A DNA stretch of 64,000 nt from Actinacidiphila cocklensis (GTDB taxonomy: Bacteria > Actinomycetota > Actinomycetes > Streptomycetales > Streptomycetaceae). Below are positions 17,132-25,040 of the stretch, piece after piece (position 1 is the stretch's first letter; each line of letters opens with the position of its first letter). The stretch is from NCBI RefSeq assembly GCF_907177275.1, contig NZ_CAJSLV010000042.1, positions 1 through 64,000 on the forward strand, in the 5' to 3' direction. The notes under the pieces were generated by a model, which saw only the letters and a program-made list of their open reading frames with translations, was not told where the DNA came from and made no database searches. The translations under genes were made by a program, and so were the position numbers.

Positions 17132-17961
17132 GGCGGCTCCTGGTCGAGCAGGTGATCGGGTGTGCGGTCGGTGTGGTGGTGGGCGTGCCGGTAGGCCGTC
17201 AGGGTGTGCAGGGGCTGGGGGCCTGCGTACAGGTCGGTCGGCAGGGGTTCGGTGGTGGACCACACCGAGTAGGTGGTGTAGGTGCGCTGACCGGGGGTGA
17301 AGTCGATGGGGCTGTGGGGCAGTTCGTAGTGGCGGCAGGCGACGGTGGTGTCCGGCTGCTGTTCCCAGATGAAGTCGACGGGCGTGGTGGCCGCCCCTGG
17401 CGGCGGGGGTGCGGTCAGGCAGAGGGGCACGGCGGCGCGCAGGGCTGTGACGGGGTCAGGGACCGAGGCGGCCAAGAGGAGGGGCTCGTCGGGGATGCAG
17501 CATCGGCGCCCGAGGTAGGGGGCCCAGACGGGGTGTTCCAGGGTGGTGGCGATCCGCTCCACCAGAGGTTCGGGGCCTTGAACGGCGACGGTGAAGACCG
17601 CGTCGGCGAGGTAGTCGCGTCGGGTGACCAGGGTGGAGCGGGCAGCGCTGCGATAGCCGCCTTTGCTCATGCGCAAGCCTTCGCCGTGGGGGAGGCCGCC
17701 GCCGACAGTGTGGAAGTCGGTGAGGAGAGTGCCTGGACGGTCGATGCGGATGGTGAAGGTCAGGTCGTGGTAGCTGGGCTCGTCCGGCAGGTCGTGGTGG
17801 GGGGCCAGGGCGCGCAGGCGAGGCCTGCCCTGGGCGGCGGCGAACATGCCGATCAGGGCGGAGCGGGTGGGATGGGGGTGGGTGCCGCGTCGGTGGTGGA
17901 AGGAGGATGCGCTGCCGTAGGAGCTGAGCGGTCCGGCCAGCCGCAGCAGCAGTGCGCTCAC
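17098..17961 (-). CDS. cas5e: Cas5e, Cascade subunit
   Basis: A 287-residue Cas5e (CasD), the RAMP subunit that caps the 5' handle of the crRNA and contacts Cas8e. The GTG start overlaps the cas7e stop (GTGA). The N-terminal strand LLLRLAGPLSSYGSASSF is the family's classic LxLxGPLQSWG motif. RTGT-like positions and GMFAAAQGR follow, and FHTVGGGLPHGEGLRMSKG with the nearby RDYLADAVFTVAV is typical of type I-E Cas5. The tail after ~265 is Pro/His-rich. It is co-directional with the other Cascade genes. Confidence 0.92.
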   Translation of the reverse strand: MSALLLRLAGPLSSYGSASSFHHRRGTHPHPTRSALIGMFAAAQGRPRLRALAPHHDLPDEPSYHDLTFTIRIDRPGTLLTDFHTVGGGLPHGEGLRMSKGGYRSAARSTLVTRRDYLADAVFTVAVQGPEPLVERIATTLEHPVWAPYLGRRCCIPDEPLLLAASVPDPVTALRAAVPLCLTAPPPPGAATTPVDFIWEQQPDTTVACRHYELPHSPIDFTPGQRTYTTYSVWSTTEPLPTDLYAGPQPLHTLTAYRHAHHHTDRTPDHLLDQEPPCRPPSSTPAP

Positions 17962-19220
17962 GATGCGGCGGCTGCCTGCGCGGGCAGCAGGGGGGTGTCG
18001 AGGCCGCTTTCTGCGGCCGGCTGGGGGGTGGGGGTGAAGGCGGCGGCGGTACACGCCGTGATGAGGTCGTGATAGCCGCGGTGTGCGGTGCCGAGCGGCA
18101 GTTCGTCTTCGTCGAGGGTGGTGTAGCCGTGGGCATGGCGGTGGGTGGTGCCCAGGAGCCGGTCGGTGGCGGCGGCGTAGGCGCACAGGCTCTGGATGGC
18201 GGGGGTGGTGTAGCCGCCGGCGCGCGGGGCTTTGACGGGCGGTTCGAAGGCGGGTGCGTAGGAGACGGGTCGGCGGTCACGGATGGTGTAGTGGACCAGG
18301 TGGGGCAGGGTGTGGGGGGCTGTGCTGGTGCGTTTGGCCTGCGGCATGCTGAGGATGAACGCCTCGGTGAACAGTGCGGTCAGACGGCGGGCGTGGTCGA
18401 GGTCTCCGGTGTTGCGCTGCAGGTCGGTGATGTTCAGGCAGGCGTAGCGGTACAGGGTCGCGGTGGTGAAGTAGGCGGTGTCCATGTGGGCGCTGCCGGA
18501 TGTACCGGGGCGGGGCCAGTCCTCTACGGCGGTGAACCAGTCGGGTTGCGAGTCGGCGGCGTGGACGCTGAAGGCCGGTGCGAGGTCGACGGCGCCGGAC
18601 ACGGTGCCGCCGGGGATGTCGGTGAGCATCCGCCCGAGCAGGTTGATGGTGCCGGTTCGGTCGGTCAGCAGGGCGTTGACGTCGGCGGTGGGCAGCAGGC
18701 GCGTGTCCGGGGCGGTGCGGCGCTTCTTGCCGGCCGGTTTGCGGGCGGCAGGCGGGGGCGTGTCCGGGGCCGCCTGCGAGGCGCGGTCGGCTGCTTTCTT
18801 CGCGGCCTGGGTCAGAACGTCGCGGTGGGCCTGGCACAGGGCGGCAAGGCCGGTCAGGACGTCGGCAGGAAGATAGAGCATGGTGGACGTGGACTGCGGT
18901 TCTTTGCCTGGGGAGAGTCCTTTCGGTCCGGCGCAGCGCGCGACTTCTGCGGCGGCGTAGGCCGCGAGGTCGGGGGGCCAGCCGTCGGCGGTCAGGTGCT
19001 CGGTGAGGCGGTAGGGCAGGTTGCGGGTGCGGGTGGCGTACTCCTGGGCCTGCTCTTCGATGGTGTGGCGCACGGCGTGTTTCCAGCACTGGGAGGACAC
19101 GCACGCGCGCACGACGTTCCCGTACGTCAGGGATTTGGGTTCGCCGTCCTCGTTGCTGTTGAGGCGGGAGGCGGGCACGTTGTGCAGGATGTGCAGTTCG
19201 AGGAAGCGGGAGGCCATCAT
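17958..19220 (-). CDS. cas7e: Cas7e, Cascade backbone subunit
   Basis: A 420-residue Cas7e (CasC/Cse4), six copies of which form the crRNA-binding backbone. The ATG overlaps the cas11e stop (ATGA); upstream in-frame codons lie inside cas11e and are excluded. The N-terminus FLELHILHNVPASRLNSNED is diagnostic, followed by RACVSSQCWKHAVRH. SAHMDTAYFTTATLYRYACL and TEAFILSMPQAKRTSTAPHT are the expected later blocks. It is longer than the E. coli protein (363) because of an insertion around 195-235 rich in Lys/Pro, which is common in actinobacteria. Confidence 0.93.
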   Translation of the reverse strand: MMASRFLELHILHNVPASRLNSNEDGEPKSLTYGNVVRACVSSQCWKHAVRHTIEEQAQEYATRTRNLPYRLTEHLTADGWPPDLAAYAAAEVARCAGPKGLSPGKEPQSTSTMLYLPADVLTGLAALCQAHRDVLTQAAKKAADRASQAAPDTPPPAARKPAGKKRRTAPDTRLLPTADVNALLTDRTGTINLLGRMLTDIPGGTVSGAVDLAPAFSVHAADSQPDWFTAVEDWPRPGTSGSAHMDTAYFTTATLYRYACLNITDLQRNTGDLDHARRLTALFTEAFILSMPQAKRTSTAPHTLPHLVHYTIRDRRPVSYAPAFEPPVKAPRAGGYTTPAIQSLCAYAAATDRLLGTTHRHAHGYTTLDEDELPLGTAHRGYHDLITACTAAAFTPTPQPAAESGLDTPLLPAQAAAAS

Positions 19221-19987
19221 GTCTCCGCAAGGTCGGTGAGGGCTGGGGCGTCGCCGCCCACGGCGAGGTGGAACGACAGCGTCCAGGCGCTGGTGATGCG
19301 GGCCCGGTCGGTGTCCCACCAGACCAGGTCGTCAAGCAGGACGGCGAAGTCGGTGTCGAGTCCGGCCTGGTCGAGGAGCTTGGCCAGGGCTGGCAGGCGC
19401 GGGTGGAGCAGGTCGGTGCTGAGCTTTCCCAGTGCCCGCAGCCGGCGGGTGGCGCTGTCGTGTGCGAGGGCGTGGCGCAGGACGGCCTCGGCGAGGGTGC
19501 GGCCCAGGTCGGAGCGGCGGTGCCAGGCATCCCATGCGACGCGAGCTGCCTCGTGCCCGCTGGCGGTACCACCGGCCGGTCCGGAAGCAGTGGTGCCGGC
19601 GGTGGCGTCTGCCGGGCCGCCTGCGGCGCCTGTGGGGGTGCGGGGGTGCGGGTCGGCGGCCGGTGGTGACGCTGGGGTGAGCGGTGGTGGTGTGCCTGCG
19701 GCGGTCTCGGCATGCAGGGGGGTGTCCGGTGGTGGCTGGTCGGGGGTGTGCGGGGTGCTGGTGGCGGCGATGAGGGCGGCCACCGTGTAGTGGGCGCGCG
19801 GTGCGTACTTGCGGATGGGGTGCCGGAAGACGTGCTCGGCCAGGTAGGAGTGGGCGTCGGCGCAGTGGCTCAGGCCGCGGCCGCGGCCGCGGCTGATCGC
19901 CCTGCGGGCACCGGGGTCCTGGCACAGGCCGCGCACGGTGTCGATGAACAGGTCGTGGTCGGCGCGGTGTTCAGCAGCTGTCGTCAT
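19217..19987 (-). CDS. cas11e: Cas11e (Cse2), Cascade small subunit, with a linker insertion
   Basis: A 256-residue Cse2/CasB. N-terminal helical landmarks are DPGARRAISRGRGRGLSHCA and HSYLAEHVFRHPIRKYAPRA; the C-terminal ones are LGRTLAEAVLRHALAHDSAT, RRLRALGKLSTDLLHPRLP and LLDDLVWWDTDRARITSAW. Two such subunits form the belly of Cascade and clamp the displaced strand. The family is usually ~160-200 residues. The extra length comes from a Pro/Ala/Thr/Gly-rich, apparently disordered insert at about 84-143. It overlaps cas8e upstream and cas7e downstream by four bases each. Confidence 0.88.
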   Translation of the reverse strand: MTTAAEHRADHDLFIDTVRGLCQDPGARRAISRGRGRGLSHCADAHSYLAEHVFRHPIRKYAPRAHYTVAALIAATSTPHTPDQPPPDTPLHAETAAGTPPPLTPASPPAADPHPRTPTGAAGGPADATAGTTASGPAGGTASGHEAARVAWDAWHRRSDLGRTLAEAVLRHALAHDSATRRLRALGKLSTDLLHPRLPALAKLLDQAGLDTDFAVLLDDLVWWDTDRARITSAWTLSFHLAVGGDAPALTDLAET

Positions 19988-21522
19988 ACGGGGGCCTTGT
20001 GGGGTCGCCGGGAGGTGCGGGTGATTGTGGGGTCCCGCAGCAGGGTCGCGATAGCAGCGGCGAGGACCTCGCCGGCGCGGGCGTGCTGGGACAGGCTCGC
20101 GGCGGACACGGTGCGCAGGGCGCGCACCGCGTCGGCAGCGAACGCGGGTCGGACGGGGGCGTCGGGGGTGTCATGGATCAGGCGCCAGAACGTGGCTTCG
20201 GCCTGCGGCCAGTAGGCGGCGCGGGCGCGGGCGGACCACGCGGGGTTCTTCGCGCCGGGCTTGTGCGGGCGGGCGGTGGCGGCCGGTGGTGAGGTGATCT
20301 CTTTCCAGGCGCGGCCGGCGACCTTGCCCAGGAGGTCGCCGAGCTGCTCGGCGATGGTGCAGCAGTCGCGGATCCTGCGAGCGGTGTCCGGGTCGTTCTC
20401 CTGCGCCCAGTTCCAGATCGGCGGGGTCAGCGCGCTGTACCACAGGCGGTTCTTGACCATGCCGACGTCCTGGTCGAAGCCGATCACGCGGACCCGCAGC
20501 GCGTCCCGGACGCCTGCGGGCAGGTCGTTGAGGGTGGTGAAGGCGGTCGGGCGGGGGCCGGCGGAATTCTCCTCGCCGGCCAGGAGCAGCGCGTCCAGGT
20601 CACGCCAGACCGAGCGGCCGGTCTCCGCCAAGCGCGGGACACGGCGCGTTTCGACCGGTGCCTTGGGATCGGTGCGGTAGGCCAGGTAGGGGTCGGTTGC
20701 TTCCAGCCGTGGCTGCTGGGTGGCCCAGGTCAGGTAGGCGTCGGTGACGGTCGTGCCGTCGGCTCCCGGTACCAGTAGGACAGCGTGCCGGGAGCGGCCG
20801 GTCAGCAGCCTGCCGGGCCAGGTCACCGGTGGCAGCGGCGCCAGCGGATCGGGGGGGGCCGCCTCTTCCCAGGGGCAGGCGTCGACGGCGGTGTTCTCGT
20901 CGTCGGTCAGCGGCGGCAGGCCCAGGGCCAGAGTCTCCAGGACAGTGCGGCCCAGCGGGTGGAAGGACAGGGTGCCGCGCAGCGGCCCGGCCGAGCCCTG
21001 GCCGCTCGCGGTGCCGCCCGCGGTGCGTGGTGTCAGGCGGCCCGGGTTGCCGTAGTAGTGGTTGATCATCAGGTGCCACAGGGCCTGGTCGGTGGGAGCC
21101 GGTGCAGGGTCGGTGTCGGTGTCCGGTTCGAACCAGCACAGGCTGTCGCCCGAGGGCCGCCCCATGATCAGCGCGTTGATCCCGGAAGGTGTCCGGCACT
21201 GGTCGGCCAGCGACGCGTCCTGCATCCAGGGCCGCTCAACGTCGAAAGCGTCCCAGGTGTACTGGTCGAAGTAGGCGTCGATGCCGGCCGGGTCCAGGCC
21301 GCTCCGGGTGTTGAGCAGGTCGGTGCGACGCTGGTTCCACTCCTGCACGCTGGTACCGGGCTGGTCCAGCCCGGTCAGGCGGGCGAGGATCACGACGAGG
21401 ATCCGCTGCAGGCCTGCGATGGCCGGGGCGAGGGGAAGCGCAAGATCATGGATCTGGTGGGCGCGGCCGAACAGTTCCCGCAATCCCACAGGCTCTATGT
21501 GCTTGCCGGTGCGGACCGGCAC
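19984..21522 (-). CDS. cas8e: Cas8e (Cse1), large Cascade subunit; true start probably further upstream
   Basis: A Cse1/CasA protein, the PAM-reading and Cas3-recruiting subunit. Landmarks: VGLRELFGRAHQIHDLALPL, FDVERPWMQDASLADQC, LCWFEPDTDTDP, HLMINHYYGNPGR and RVRVIGFDQDVGMVKNRLWY, then the C-terminal four-helix bundle. The GTG used here gives 512 residues but lacks a ribosome site. In-frame codons upstream encode RYSVDTRPWVPVRT, the conserved opening of the family. No ATG, GTG or TTG lies between the stop at 21591 and this motif. A perfect GGAGG sits six bases before an in-frame ATT at 21585, so a rare ATT start (533 residues) is plausible. It is the first gene of the Cascade-transposase operon. 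Confidence 0.88.
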   Translation of the reverse strand: MPVRTGKHIEPVGLRELFGRAHQIHDLALPLAPAIAGLQRILVVILARLTGLDQPGTSVQEWNQRRTDLLNTRSGLDPAGIDAYFDQYTWDAFDVERPWMQDASLADQCRTPSGINALIMGRPSGDSLCWFEPDTDTDPAPAPTDQALWHLMINHYYGNPGRLTPRTAGGTASGQGSAGPLRGTLSFHPLGRTVLETLALGLPPLTDDENTAVDACPWEEAAPPDPLAPLPPVTWPGRLLTGRSRHAVLLVPGADGTTVTDAYLTWATQQPRLEATDPYLAYRTDPKAPVETRRVPRLAETGRSVWRDLDALLLAGEENSAGPRPTAFTTLNDLPAGVRDALRVRVIGFDQDVGMVKNRLWYSALTPPIWNWAQENDPDTARRIRDCCTIAEQLGDLLGKVAGRAWKEITSPPAATARPHKPGAKNPAWSARARAAYWPQAEATFWRLIHDTPDAPVRPAFAADAVRALRTVSAASLSQHARAGEVLAAAIATLLRDPTITRTSRRPHKAPV

Positions 21523-21585
21523 CCACGGGCGGGTGTCGACGGAATATCGGGGGCGGTCGGCGGGGGCTGAAGGGCGGGGAGGAAT

Positions 21586-21800
21586 TGGTCACCTCCGTCA
21601 TGCGGGAACCGGTGCGCGACCCGACGGGCCCGGCGTCGCGCGCTCGACCGCTCCCGAACTGCAGCCCAAGAGGCGATGGTTCGGGTGTGGCCAGTACGAC
21701 AGCAGAGCCGAAAGTCGCACCCTGTCACGTTAGCCACATCAGTACAGATCCCCGCGAATCACTGTATAAATGAGAATTCTTCACCCCTGGTCTGCTAAGC
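21586..21800 (-). promoter_or_regulatory. Promoter region and ribosome site of the Cascade-transposase operon
   Basis: Between the hairpin after cas3 and cas8e there is an AT-rich patch (21735-21785, including gtataaatgagaattc on the plus strand) that stands out against its GC-rich surroundings. It is the best candidate for the leftward promoter of cas8e. E. coli type I-E also has its casA promoter between cas3 and casA. GGAGG at 21592-21596 is the only strong ribosome site ahead of cas8e. Confidence 0.5.
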
Positions 21801-21838
21801 GCACCCGTCGTGGGGGTCCCCCGCGCCCTGGCGGAGGC

Positions 21839-21875
21839 GCCGCGCAGCGGAGCCCGTAGGGGGCCGCTGCGCGGC
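21839..21875 (-). terminator. GC hairpin downstream of cas3
   Basis: GCCGCGCAGCGG (21839-21850) and CCGCTGCGCGGC (21864-21875) are perfectly complementary 12-base arms around a 13-base loop, beginning ~12 bases after the cas3 stop. A smaller palindrome GGGGGTCCCCC lies at 21812-21822. There is no U-tract, as is usual for Streptomyces terminators. It would end the cas3 transcript before the Cascade genes. Confidence 0.6.
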
Positions 21876-21886
21876 GGCGCGCGGGG

Positions 21887-24751
21887 TCAGACGGCGGGGG
21901 TGCGCTGATGCACCAGGCCGAGTTCGGGGTCGAGGTGCAGCAGGTGGTCACCGAACGCTGTCGGCGCCCGCTCGGCGCTCAGGGGCAGCAGGACCAGGTC
22001 GCCCAGCAGAGGGTGGCCCCTCCAGGCGCTGGGCGGCCGCGGGTGGCCGGCGCCCGGGCGGGCCACCCACGCCGCGGGAACCGGCACGCTCCGGCCGAGG
22101 AGTGCCCGCACGTGCGCGGGCCGCAGATTCCCTTCGGGCAGTTCGAAACGGCCGGCCGCGTCCAGGGCCAGCCGACCGCGCGGCGTGCGGTAGCAGGGCA
22201 GCAGCGGGCGGGGCAGCATCCCCAGGCGGGTGGCGGCCGTCGCGGCAGTCAGCGGCTGGCGGTGCAGGTCGAACAGCGACGCCACGCGGTGCGGCGGCGG
22301 GATCAGCTGGGCGGCGCTGAGGTGCTCTTGCGCCCTCACTGTCGCGGTGTAGGCGCGGTGCAGTGCGGCGTCGACGGCGGCGCCCTTCTCGGTGTCCAGG
22401 GCGGCCTGTACTTCCTCCACCAAGGCGGGCACGGCGTCGGGCAGGAGCAGGGTCTGCCCGGCGGTGCGGGCGTCGAGGGCCGCGGCGGTGGCGTGGAGGG
22501 TGAACGCGGGGATGTGTGACCAGTGCCTGGGCACGTCCAGTGCGCCGTCCGGGCCGACGGGGTGGCACACCGTCAGGCACGCTCCGCTCTCGCGCGCCCA
22601 CGCGGGGCGTCGTTCCTGCCCGGTCCAGGCGTGCTGGAACCGCCACAGCCGGCCCAGGCGCTGCAGCAGCCAGCTGATCGGGGCCAGGTCGCTGATCATC
22701 AGGTCAACGTCGATGTCGAGGCTGACGTCCAGGACGCTCGTGGTAACCACGACCATCCGCCCGGGATAGGGCCGGTTGCGGCCGAGGGCCTGCCGTATCC
22801 GGCGCATCAGCCGCTCGCGCTGCCGGCCGGGGAACCGGGCGTGGAGCAGCACCAGATCAGCGGCCTGCCCGCCGCCGAAATCCAGGGTGTCGCGCAGGTA
22901 CCGGTAGGTCTCCTGCGCGTCGGTGACGGTCGCGGCCGTCACCGCTGCATATCCCCCGCCGGCCGCCACCGGGGCGACCAGTTCTCTGATCACCGCCAGT
23001 CGCTCCCCGGCCTGAACCTGCCGCGGCGCAGGCCCCAGCGGCCGGTACACCACGTCCGCCCGGGCGAGCAGGACGCTGCGGCGCTGCCGCCCGCGGTGCC
23101 GTTCGCGGTCGGCAGCTGCCATCACCGTGGTGGCGCCCGTGCCGCCGTCCGTGATCAGCCACCCCGGATACGGGGCCGCCAGCGGCCCGGCCGGGGTGGC
23201 GGTGCCAGCCCCGCGCAGGTAGGCGCGCACCAGCCGCTCCCCCACCCGGGCAGGCAGGGTCGCAGACAGCACCACCACCGGCGTACCGAACCCGCCCAGC
23301 CACACCAGCAGCCGCTCCAACTGCCTGAAAGTGAAAGTGTCCAGGACGTGCGCCTCGTCGATGATCACCGTCTTCCCCGACAGGGCCAGCATCCGCAACG
23401 GGCTGTGCCGCACCGGCAGGGCCGCCATCAGCGCCTGGTCCACCGTGGCCACCACGAACTGCGCCAGCAGCGCCCTGTCCCACCCGCGCAGCCACCGATC
23501 CGGGACCGTGACCGCCTCCTGCGGCCGCTCCCGCTCCTCCCCCTCGCCCTCGTCCCACACCGTGTCGTTCCACGGGGCGTCCCTCGTCGAGCCCTGGAGG
23601 TCCGCCGCGATCCGCTGGTCGGTATAGGCCCGGTTCAGCCACGGGTGGTGGTGCACCAGACCCAGCGGCGACCTGTCCGCGCCGTGCGCCTCCACATACC
23701 TCGCCGCCACGTCGTAGGCGGCATCCGCAGTCGCCGTCGTCGGCAGCAGCCAGCACCAGCCCGCCGTCCCGCAGGCCGCATTCAGCAACCGCGCCGCTTC
23801 CAGACCCGCCGCAGACTTACCACCGCCTGTACCGTCCGTGACCAGCACCATCGCACCCCCACCTCCCACCCCCGCCTTCCCCAGGCCCGTCATCAGCGAC
23901 GCCTGCATCGCATTGGGCTCGGGCAGGCCGTGTGCCCGGGCGAATGACACCTCCGGCAGCACCACCCGGGTCAGCCCCGCACGGTCCACCAACCGTGGAG
24001 CATGCGCCCGAGAACCGGCCATATGCTCGGCCGCACCCACCGCCGGCGCCGATGCCCGCCGCGTCCAGTACCCGCGCTGACTCACCAGCCGGTCCGCGAG
24101 CATCACCACACCCGTGATCAGCACAGCCGCCTGCGCCGACATCCGCGACGGCACCACGTCCACACCCAGCAGATGGTGCACGACCCGCACATACCGACGC
24201 CGCAGGTCCGCCCACAGTGGGCCACCCAGCCTGCCGTCCTGCCTCAACTCACCGGCCACGTCCAACGCCAGATACCGGCCGTGATGGCCACCGGCGACCT
24301 GCGCCACCCGCACACCGGCACTCGCATTGCCCGCCACCTCAAAGCCCAGCTCCGCCAACACCGGCAACAGCGCCACCATCGACGCCCGACCGTGCGGCAT
24401 CCACACCCACCCGCCCACATCAGCCCGCAGCGCCTCCCCCACACGCGCCCACGCCACCGGCTCACACGCCTGAAAAGCACTCGCTTTCCCGACGTCATGA
24501 CAGGCCGCACAAAACGCCACCAGCCGGGCCGCCTGCTCCAGCGACACCCCCAACCCATCAGCAACGACCTGCCGCTGCCGCGCTGTTAGAAAACAACGCC
24601 ACAACACCTCCGCCACCGCACCCGCATCCAGCAAATGGAACAACAATGCATACGACTCCCCGGAAGCGCTATCGAACTTCCCCCAGGGACCCAAAGGGAT
24701 CCCCCCGCGCCCTACATCCTCCACCACACCCACCAGCACCCACCTCCACAA
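21887..24751 (-). CDS. cas3: Cas3, HD nuclease-helicase of type I-E CRISPR interference
   Basis: A 954-residue Cas3 that unwinds and degrades DNA marked by Cascade. The HD nuclease residues are present: His39 (LLFHLLDAG), His85-Asp86 (AACHDVGKA), His120 (MPHGRAS), His156-His157 (AGGHHGRYL) and Asp220 (MLADRLVS). The SF2 helicase has GTGGGKS (~307-313), DEAH (IIDEAHVLDTF, ~465), SAT (VVLSATLP, ~496) and motif VI LLQRLGRLWRF. All catalytic positions are intact and length is normal. The TTG at 24751 follows no clear ribosome site; in-frame GTGs a few codons on, just after GGAGG, are likely alternatives. It is separated from cas8e by a hairpin and so is probably its own transcript. Confidence 0.93.
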   Translation of the reverse strand: MWRWVLVGVVEDVGRGGIPLGPWGKFDSASGESYALLFHLLDAGAVAEVLWRCFLTARQRQVVADGLGVSLEQAARLVAFCAACHDVGKASAFQACEPVAWARVGEALRADVGGWVWMPHGRASMVALLPVLAELGFEVAGNASAGVRVAQVAGGHHGRYLALDVAGELRQDGRLGGPLWADLRRRYVRVVHHLLGVDVVPSRMSAQAAVLITGVVMLADRLVSQRGYWTRRASAPAVGAAEHMAGSRAHAPRLVDRAGLTRVVLPEVSFARAHGLPEPNAMQASLMTGLGKAGVGGGGAMVLVTDGTGGGKSAAGLEAARLLNAACGTAGWCWLLPTTATADAAYDVAARYVEAHGADRSPLGLVHHHPWLNRAYTDQRIAADLQGSTRDAPWNDTVWDEGEGEERERPQEAVTVPDRWLRGWDRALLAQFVVATVDQALMAALPVRHSPLRMLALSGKTVIIDEAHVLDTFTFRQLERLLVWLGGFGTPVVVLSATLPARVGERLVRAYLRGAGTATPAGPLAAPYPGWLITDGGTGATTVMAAADRERHRGRQRRSVLLARADVVYRPLGPAPRQVQAGERLAVIRELVAPVAAGGGYAAVTAATVTDAQETYRYLRDTLDFGGGQAADLVLLHARFPGRQRERLMRRIRQALGRNRPYPGRMVVVTTSVLDVSLDIDVDLMISDLAPISWLLQRLGRLWRFQHAWTGQERRPAWARESGACLTVCHPVGPDGALDVPRHWSHIPAFTLHATAAALDARTAGQTLLLPDAVPALVEEVQAALDTEKGAAVDAALHRAYTATVRAQEHLSAAQLIPPPHRVASLFDLHRQPLTAATAATRLGMLPRPLLPCYRTPRGRLALDAAGRFELPEGNLRPAHVRALLGRSVPVPAAWVARPGAGHPRPPSAWRGHPLLGDLVLLPLSAERAPTAFGDHLLHLDPELGLVHQRTPAV

Positions 24752-25040
24752 GCATCACCACGACCACCACCCACGATGAAGCCCGCACAACCAAGCACAC
24801 CCACCCGAACAACACCGACAGAAAAACACTTGAATACGACCACAACAGACCCGTCTGGGTCACGACTCCGTCGACACCCGACCGACCCCAACACCCCCGC
24901 CGCAAACCGCTGGACAACGCGCCAACAAAAACCACACCATGAACCACACGGGACACAAACCCACCAAAACGCAGCGACAGTTCACCCAGAAACCAAGTAA
25001 AGAAAAAGCCAAGCCCACACAACCGCCCAGGTCAGAAAGC
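24752..25040. promoter_or_regulatory. CRISPR leader and cas3 promoter region
   Basis: About 290 bases between the divergent cas3 gene and the first repeat. The segment 24940-25038 is strikingly A-rich for this replicon (e.g. ccaagtaaagaaaaagcc) and directly precedes the first repeat, as expected of a leader. Open frames here are low-complexity Pro/Thr/His strings without ribosome sites and were rejected. The leftward cas3 promoter must also lie in this region. Confidence 0.6.

Noticed and set aside
24635..25000. Plus-strand open frame of 121 codons across the cas3 start and the CRISPR leader
   Set aside because: Its product is a low-complexity Pro/Thr/His string, it lacks a ribosome site and it is antisense to the cas3 5' end; the region is better explained as leader and promoter.
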